Shown here piece after piece: positions 7,448 to 12,129 of a DNA stretch of 12,129 bases. Under the pieces are notes generated by a model, which made no database searches, was not told the origin of the DNA, and was given only the letters and a program-made list of their open reading frames with translations. The stretch is from Candidatus Kuenenia stuttgartensis (GTDB lineage Bacteria; Bacteroidota; Bacteroidia; Flavobacteriales_D; Crocinitomicaceae), in assembly GCA_943326025.2 (NCBI GenBank), contig CALPRR020000061.1:1-12129 (forward strand). Direction: 5' to 3'. Position 1 is the stretch's first letter; each line of letters begins with the position of its first letter. Both the position numbers and the translations under genes were made by a program.

Positions 7448-8252
7448 AACTTTCTGGAATGACCAAGAATATTTCTTGTGGTAAATTTACTTCAATTTTA
7501 TCGTAGTTTAGCTCGACATTTATTTTATTTCTTGGCGTTGTAATGTTAATTACTACATCTTTAGGAAAACGGTATCCTTCAATTATTTCACTACTTAAGT
7601 AATTTACTTTAATTAAAGTTGAATCTGAAGGACTTTCAATTTCCATAGAAGTCAATTCTTTTGCATCACGACTTAGATAATATTTTATGCTTATATCGTC
7701 CTTTGATTTTTTTTCATTTCGTCTAATTTTAAATTTACGATGTGAGGACAATACATAATTTAATGCATGATCGTGTATTTGAAAATAACGCTGATTCGTA
7801 TCATAATCTATCGGTAATCCCAAAATAATTTCTTCTATATTTTTGTAATTAAAGTCAACTCCGAAGGATTCTTTAAAAAATCCTAAGTCATGTTTTAGGT
7901 AGCATTTATCTTTCTTATTAGTTAAGATCAACGAATCTTTTGTAATAATTGAATTTATAATTGGAATGTTAGCAAATGAAATAATTGCATGAACAGCACT
8001 ATCTTTCGCTAAACGAATAGATGTTTTAAAACTATTACTTCTATTTGTATCTGTGTAATTTGTTTTAATCTTCGAATAAAAAAACGTCGGACTTTTTCTA
8101 GAAATACTATCTAAAGCTTGAACCAGTTCCTGTGTTTTTTTACGTTCTAATTTTTCAGTAACGCTTTCTTCAACATTTTTGGTCGTTGCACAAGAAACGA
8201 AAATGAGTCCGCTGCTTATTAAATAGAAAAGGTTTTTAATAAATTGGCTCAT
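7431..8252 (-). CDS. DUF4292 family lipoprotein
   Basis: A 273-residue lipoprotein matching my recollection of the DUF4292 family, which sits beside envC-like genes in Bacteroidota. The N-terminus has the basic-hydrophobic pattern of a lipoprotein signal, ending at FVSC with Cys21 as the likely lipidated residue; the following CATTKNVEE shows no acidic surface-export tract, so it probably faces the periplasm. The body alternates beta-strand-like segments, including a central KDSLILTNKKDKCY and an EEIILGLP motif, reminiscent of LolA/LolB-type half-barrels. That resemblance is inference only. I chose the ATG at 8250-8252 over an in-frame TTG at 8268-8270: it gives a compact signal peptide and a 17-nt overlap with the TPR gene, the same length as the overlap with envC downstream. 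Molecular function unknown. Confidence 0.85.
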   Translation of the reverse strand: MSQFIKNLFYLISSGLIFVSCATTKNVEESVTEKLERKKTQELVQALDSISRKSPTFFYSKIKTNYTDTNRSNSFKTSIRLAKDSAVHAIISFANIPIINSIITKDSLILTNKKDKCYLKHDLGFFKESFGVDFNYKNIEEIILGLPIDYDTNQRYFQIHDHALNYVLSSHRKFKIRRNEKKSKDDISIKYYLSRDAKELTSMEIESPSDSTLIKVNYLSSEIIEGYRFPKDVVINITTPRNKINVELNYDKIEVNLPQEIFLVIPESYEKCE

Positions 8253-9954
8253 AATATTCTTGCTTTTCAATTTTCAATTTTAAATTCTTATTAGTGGATT
8301 CAAGTTCTAGGGCTTTTTTCCAATATTCAACTGCTTTTGAAACTTTTCCAGCTTTGAAATAACCATCGCCTAAATGTTCAATAATGATTTTATCATTCGG
8401 ATTGACTTCATATGCTTTCAAATACTGTTCCATTGCTTTACTGTATTCCCCTTTTTGAAACAAAACCCAACCATAAGTATCTATAAAGTGAGGTTGACCA
8501 GGAGATTTCTCATTCGCTAACTTAATCAATTCTTCTGCTCTCTTTAAATCTAATTTAGCTAAAGCCAAGCGATAAGCAAAATTATTCATGTTAAGTGTAC
8601 TATTTTTGTCTAATTCTAAAGCAGTGTCATAATTCTTTTTACCTTCAGAATTGTTTTTTAATCCGAAGTAAGCTTCTCCAATTTGAGCATAAAACTCTGC
8701 TTTCAACGTTTGATCATTGACAATCAATTCTTTTCCAATTTCAAGATTATCAATTGCTTCTTGGTGTTTTTTCAACTGGTTTGCTGAAATACCATTAAAC
8801 AAGTATACATTGGTATTATTTGGAAAGTATTCTAAACATTTTTTACTATCTAAATAAAGATTTTCAAAATCCGTATTTTGATATTCCATTACTAAAACCT
8901 GATTCCAAATTGGGAACTTTGATTGCTCAAATTGTAAAGCTTTTTTATAACTTTTCAATGCATTTATTTGATCTTCCACTTTCAAATAAAAATCACCTTG
9001 AATAGAAAATGATTTTGAATCATTCGGATATTGTGCAACTAATATATCAGCTAATTGAAAATCATCTTTTGTCAATTTTGAATTATTTTCATGAATATCA
9101 ATTAGTATTTTCATTTTAGAATCTAAATCGACATCTTCACAAGCAAATGCTCTAAATAATTCAGTGTAATAATCAGCCGTTTTTCCTTTTTGCTTATAAA
9201 TATCTGCTAAACCTAAATGCACTCTACCATTTGTAGGATCAGCTTTTGCCATTTCTTCAAGTGTAGCAACGGCTTTTACATCTTGTTTCGTTTGAAAATA
9301 ATAATCAACTAAAACACCTATTAATTGAGCATCTTCAGGATGAATTTTACGTGCTTTTAAGATTTCTTCAACACCTTTTTCAGGTTTCTTCAATTCTATG
9401 TACAAACGAAATTTCTGAATTGCCAATTCTGGTATAACTCCAATTTGTTCTTCTGTTTTATCAAAAGCTTTGATAGCATCTTCTGTTTTTCCAGTTCTAA
9501 CAAGACTTTCAGCATATCCATATAACCAATCAACATTTTGAGGTGCCGATTTAACTAATTGCTCGAAACATTTTACTGATTCAGTATATTTTTTCTGCTC
9601 AAAATTCATGTACGCTAATTCTTGCAAATACCATGTATTTTTAGGATCTATTAATGAGGCTTTCTGAATGGCATCCGCTGATTTCATTAAATCATTTTTT
9701 TGGATATAAATTTCAGATAGAGCATAGTAAACAGCATCATCATCTTGGCGAACACCTAAGCAATAATTTAAAGCTAAAATCGCATCGTCAAATTCGCCTT
9801 TTTGTTTTAAGCGAAGTCCTTCATGAAATTTCTCTATATATGGAAAATTTGCCTTTGTTATTGGAGCTGATTTTTTACCTTCATGTTTGAAGAGAGCACA
9901 TGAATTAACAAGTACAATCAATAAACCAATAGCGACAATTTTTTTTAAATTCAT
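8236..9954 (-). CDS. TPR-repeat lipoprotein
   Basis: A 572-residue protein with a lipoprotein signal (MNLKKIVAIG then a hydrophobic run to LVNSC, lipidation at Cys19) followed almost entirely by helical tetratricopeptide repeats. Clear units include GEFDDAILALNYCLGV, KKYTESVKCFEQLVKSAP, GKTEDAIKAFDKTEE, GEYSKAMEQYLKAYEVNP and GKVSKAVEYWKKALELES. TPR arrays are protein-docking scaffolds, so it probably holds envelope partners together from the membrane; the partner is unknown. There is no catalytic domain. The start ATG shares one base with the stop of the nucleotidyltransferase gene (TAATG junction), and the 3' end overlaps the DUF4292 gene by 17 nt, which points to coupled, roughly stoichiometric synthesis. 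It differs from PorW/SprE-type TPR lipoproteins in context, but I cannot exclude a distant relation. Confidence 0.88.
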   Translation of the reverse strand: MNLKKIVAIGLLIVLVNSCALFKHEGKKSAPITKANFPYIEKFHEGLRLKQKGEFDDAILALNYCLGVRQDDDAVYYALSEIYIQKNDLMKSADAIQKASLIDPKNTWYLQELAYMNFEQKKYTESVKCFEQLVKSAPQNVDWLYGYAESLVRTGKTEDAIKAFDKTEEQIGVIPELAIQKFRLYIELKKPEKGVEEILKARKIHPEDAQLIGVLVDYYFQTKQDVKAVATLEEMAKADPTNGRVHLGLADIYKQKGKTADYYTELFRAFACEDVDLDSKMKILIDIHENNSKLTKDDFQLADILVAQYPNDSKSFSIQGDFYLKVEDQINALKSYKKALQFEQSKFPIWNQVLVMEYQNTDFENLYLDSKKCLEYFPNNTNVYLFNGISANQLKKHQEAIDNLEIGKELIVNDQTLKAEFYAQIGEAYFGLKNNSEGKKNYDTALELDKNSTLNMNNFAYRLALAKLDLKRAEELIKLANEKSPGQPHFIDTYGWVLFQKGEYSKAMEQYLKAYEVNPNDKIIIEHLGDGYFKAGKVSKAVEYWKKALELESTNKNLKLKIEKQEYYEPIY

Positions 9955-10961
9955 TAAGCAATAATTGAGTAATCACTTAAACTCAAATCTCGAGCCAAAC
10001 CTTTGTATTTTGCATTTGAACCTAACATTGAATCTTTTAAATTGGCATCCATAATGATTGCATTTGCTTGTAAAATACTATTATGAATGATTGAATTTGT
10101 TACCATTGAACCATGACCTAATGATACATGTGGACCAACAATAGAATTCTCAAGAATTACATCTTTTCCAATGAAACAAGGTGGAATAATAATTGAATTA
10201 ATCAATTTCGAAGAGGGATGAACCATCTCTAAATTTTTCGCATAATCATATTCCAATACACGTTGATTTGTGAAAACGGTTACTTCTTTGTTACCACAAT
10301 CTAACCATTCAATTACCTCTCCTGGCTTGAATTTTTTACCTGATTCAGTTAATCTTCTCAGAGCATCTGGTAATTGGTACTCACCACCTTTTATTACATC
10401 ATTGTCAATTAGATATTCACATTCTTTACGAAGTGCTAATCCATCTTTGAAATAATAGATTCCAATCATCGCTAAATCAGAAACAAATGTCGAAGGTTTT
10501 TCAACGAAATCAATAATTTCACCTTTGTCGTTCATCTTGATTACACCGAAAGCACTTGGATCTTCAATTTGTTTTACCCATAAAATACCATCCGCATTTG
10601 GGTCAATTTTAAAATCTGCTTTAAATAATGTATCAGCAAATGCAACAACAACTGGACCATCCAACATTTCACTCGCACACAAGACAGCATGAGCTGTCCC
10701 TAACGGTTTGTCTTGGTAATATATTTTTGCTTTTGCACCTAATTTTTCAGCTACTTTGATTAATTCTTTTTCGATATCAGCACCAAAGTCACCTATTACA
10801 AATCCGATTTCTTCAATTTTTTCACTACAAACTGCAGCAATATCTTCTACTAAACGGTGAACAATTGGTTTGCCTCCAACTGGTACTAAAGGTTTAGGAA
10901 CTGTTAATGTATGAGGACGTAATCTACTTCCTCTTCCTGCCATTGGTACAATTATTTTCAT
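9954..10961 (-). CDS. Sugar-phosphate nucleotidyltransferase with left-handed beta-helix tail
   Basis: A 335-residue RmlA/GlmU-like enzyme that joins a sugar 1-phosphate to an NTP. The N-terminal Rossmann-like domain has the nucleotide-binding loop AGRGSRLRP (residues 8-16) with Lys23-Pro24, PLGTAHA (86-92), the metal-binding Asp110 in FADT, EKP (154-156) and EWLDCGN (218-224). From about 250 to 320 short hexapeptide-like turns (INSIIIPPCFIG, ENSIVG, TNSIIHNSIL, KDSMLGSNAKY) form a left-handed beta-helix. The exact sugar and base cannot be read; glucose-1-phosphate with dTTP or UTP is the usual annotation for such proteins. It lies 40 bp after dut with no promoter-like sequence between and ends in a 1-nt overlap with the TPR gene, so it belongs to the dut unit. 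A role in making envelope glycan precursors fits the neighbouring flippase and envC. Confidence 0.9.
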   Translation of the reverse strand: MKIIVPMAGRGSRLRPHTLTVPKPLVPVGGKPIVHRLVEDIAAVCSEKIEEIGFVIGDFGADIEKELIKVAEKLGAKAKIYYQDKPLGTAHAVLCASEMLDGPVVVAFADTLFKADFKIDPNADGILWVKQIEDPSAFGVIKMNDKGEIIDFVEKPSTFVSDLAMIGIYYFKDGLALRKECEYLIDNDVIKGGEYQLPDALRRLTESGKKFKPGEVIEWLDCGNKEVTVFTNQRVLEYDYAKNLEMVHPSSKLINSIIIPPCFIGKDVILENSIVGPHVSLGHGSMVTNSIIHNSILQANAIIMDANLKDSMLGSNAKYKGLARDLSLSDYSIIA

Positions 10962-11001
10962 AGTCTTTTATTATTTATTCCTAAAGGATAGTAATATCAA
11001 T

Positions 11002-11436
11002 TTATTTAACTCCTGTGCTTCCAAATCCTCCTTCTCCACGAGCAGTTTCTGATAGAATCTCTACATTTACCCAATTCGCTTGTTCTACTTTCGCAAAAAC
11101 CAATTGAGCAATTCGTTCTCCATTTTCTATAACAAATTCTTCGCTTGATAAGTTGATCAAAATCACACCAACTTCCCCTCTATAATCAGCATCAACCGTA
11201 CCAGGTGAGTTCAAAACTGTTATCCCTTTTTTCAATGCTAAACCGCTTCTGGGGCGAACCTGTGCTTCAAATCCTTCGGGAATCTCCAAAAATAAACCTG
11301 TCTTTACCAATACTCTTTCTAAAGGTTTAAGAGTGATCGCAGTTTCTAAATTTGCTCTTAAATCAACACCTGCAGAAGCAGAAGTTTCATACTTAGGCAA
11401 TTCATGTTGCGACGTATTTTTTATTTTAACTTGCAT
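11002..11436 (-). CDS. dut: Deoxyuridine 5'-triphosphate nucleotidohydrolase (dUTPase)
   Basis: A 144-residue trimeric-type dUTPase, which hydrolyses dUTP to dUMP and pyrophosphate, keeping uracil out of DNA and supplying dUMP for thymidylate synthesis. All five family motifs are present: I AGVDLRA (22-28), II RPRSGLA (61-67), III GTVDADYRGEVG (79-90) with catalytic Asp82 and uracil-gating Tyr85, IV GERIAQLVFA (107-116) and V GEGGFGSTG (134-142), the flexible arm that closes over the neighbouring active site. The length is typical. It is the first gene after a clean promoter and lies 105 bp beyond the flippase, so it heads the unit running to envC. Confidence 0.97.
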   Translation of the reverse strand: MQVKIKNTSQHELPKYETSASAGVDLRANLETAITLKPLERVLVKTGLFLEIPEGFEAQVRPRSGLALKKGITVLNSPGTVDADYRGEVGVILINLSSEEFVIENGERIAQLVFAKVEQANWVNVEILSETARGEGGFGSTGVK

Positions 11437-11458
11437 GTATAAACGAGTCTGTAACTGT

Positions 11459-11491
11459 CAAAGATAATGAAAATAATAATGTTGAGCGCAA
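11459..11491 (-). promoter_or_regulatory. dut-operon promoter (Bacteroidota TTG / TAnnTTTG type)
   Basis: On the - strand TTG (11491-11489), a 22-bp spacer, then TATCTTTG (11466-11459), an exact match to the TAnnTTTG -7 box ending 22 nt before the dut ATG. The spacer is toward the long end of the accepted range. It would drive dut and the four genes behind it, independent of the flippase. Confidence 0.65.
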
Positions 11492-11541
11492 TACGAAAAG
11501 CAGGTTTTTAACCGTGAATGTTTAATAACAATAAGGATGTA

Positions 11542-12129
11542 TTATCTAACGACTTTAGTTGGTTTTTCCATAAACCAAATTAATCCGATGTAGACTAAAA
11601 TAAACATGTTATGTACAAAGAATTTACCAAGAGTTTGTTCCTCAAAATTTAGTGCGACAGCTATAAAATAAAATGCAATAGCTGTTCCTAAATACAAGAA
11701 AAACTTACGTAAATTGTATTTTATTGGATAGTATTTTTGACCTAGAATGTAAGAAGCAACCATCTGAAAAGCATAGACTATAAATGTTGCCCAAGCACTC
11801 GCCATGTAACCATAAGTTGGAATAAAAATAATATTGATTAAGAGTGTTAAGAGAGCACCTGTAATTGCTATATATGCACCAAATTTCGTTTGTCCGCTCA
11901 ATTTATACCAAATACTCTGATTAAAATAAACACCAACAAATACATTTGCTAATAGCAAAATTGGAACGACATTTAATCCTACCCAATAGGATTCATTTCT
12001 AATAAAATGTTTGAAAAAATCAATGTTCAACGAAACCAATAAAAAGACCAAACAAACTACAGCAACGAAGTAATTCATCACTTTACTGTAAATTTTATTT
12101 TTGTCTTCACTCTTCGCTTGTGCAAAAAA
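11542..12129 (-). CDS. Polysaccharide / oligosaccharide flippase, C-terminal part (5' end outside window)
   Basis: The frame is open to the window edge (195 codons), entering as FFAQAKSEDKNKIYSKVMNYF. I take the GTG at 12079-12081 to be an internal Val and not a start, since the coding pattern continues through it. Six hydrophobic helices follow, with motifs typical of Wzx/PST-type MOP-superfamily flippases of Bacteroidota: VPILLLANVFVGVYFNQSIW, TKFGAYIAITGALLTLLIN, IFIPTYGYMASAWATFIVY and SYILGQKYYPI. Full proteins are about 480 residues, so roughly the first 60% is missing. Such proteins move lipid-linked sugars across the inner membrane. No convincing terminator follows its stop before the dut promoter. 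Confidence 0.85.
   Translation of the reverse strand, partial: FFAQAKSEDKNKIYSKVMNYFVAVVCLVFLLVSLNIDFFKHFIRNESYWVGLNVVPILLLANVFVGVYFNQSIWYKLSGQTKFGAYIAITGALLTLLINIIFIPTYGYMASAWATFIVYAFQMVASYILGQKYYPIKYNLRKFFLYLGTAIAFYFIAVALNFEEQTLGKFFVHNMFILVYIGLIWFMEKPTKVVR

Noticed and set aside
8253..8270. TTG start giving a 279-residue DUF4292 protein
   Set aside because: An ATG six codons downstream gives a better lipoprotein signal and a shorter overlap.
11504..11514. GGTTAAAAACC on the - strand after the flippase stop, as a possible terminator
   Set aside because: Only a 4-bp stem with a 3-base loop and a broken T-tract (TGCTTTT).
12079..12081. GTG as the start of a short 179-residue membrane protein
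   Set aside because: The frame stays open to the window edge, and the upstream residues continue the flippase pattern, so this is an internal Val.
1..12129. CRISPR array, tRNA, rRNA, insertion sequence or phage attachment site
   Set aside because: No regularly spaced repeats, cloverleaf, terminal inverted repeats flanking a transposase, or integrase were seen on either strand.

Overview
The window is AT-rich and looks like chromosome from a member of the Bacteroidota, most likely the Flavobacteriia. Several things point there. Two clean TTG / TAnnTTTG promoters of the kind used by Bacteroidota sigma factors are present. Starts are preceded by A-rich leaders and lack Shine-Dalgarno sequences. 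Two lipoproteins have Bacteroidota-style lipoboxes, and one of them belongs to DUF4292, a family I know from Bacteroidota. The genus cannot be fixed from the sequence.

Layout. On the + strand, positions 1-1632 carry the 3' part of a bifunctional paaZ (phenylacetate ring cleavage), closed by a strong hairpin terminator. Every other gene is on the - strand. Reading in the direction of transcription from the right edge, these are: the C-terminal part of a polysaccharide flippase (running off the window); dut behind its own promoter; a sugar-phosphate nucleotidyltransferase; a TPR lipoprotein; a DUF4292 lipoprotein; and an EnvC-type LytM protein. Next comes an isolated seven-helix membrane protein of unknown function, flanked by non-coding stretches of 172 and 229 bp. 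Last are era (own promoter), der and a Ppx/GppA phosphatase, which ends convergently against paaZ.

How the genes work together. dut, nucleotidyltransferase, TPR, DUF4292 and envC appear to form one transcription unit. The last four genes overlap by 1, 17 and 17 nt, so translational coupling is likely. The products suggest an envelope module: precursor activation, two lipid-anchored proteins, and a catalytically dead LytM protein of the type that switches on peptidoglycan amidases. era and der are paired ribosome-assembly GTPases, with ppx 17 bp behind der linking them to (p)ppGpp/polyphosphate metabolism.

No rRNA, tRNA, CRISPR array, insertion sequence, integrase or phage gene was seen. No non-coding stretch exceeds 300 bp; the longest is 229 bp (4881-5109) and holds the era promoter and a cluster of palindromes. 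I found no clearly new defence or mobile system. The best leads are the orphan seven-helix protein, the palindrome cluster beside it, and the coupled TPR-DUF4292-EnvC cassette.
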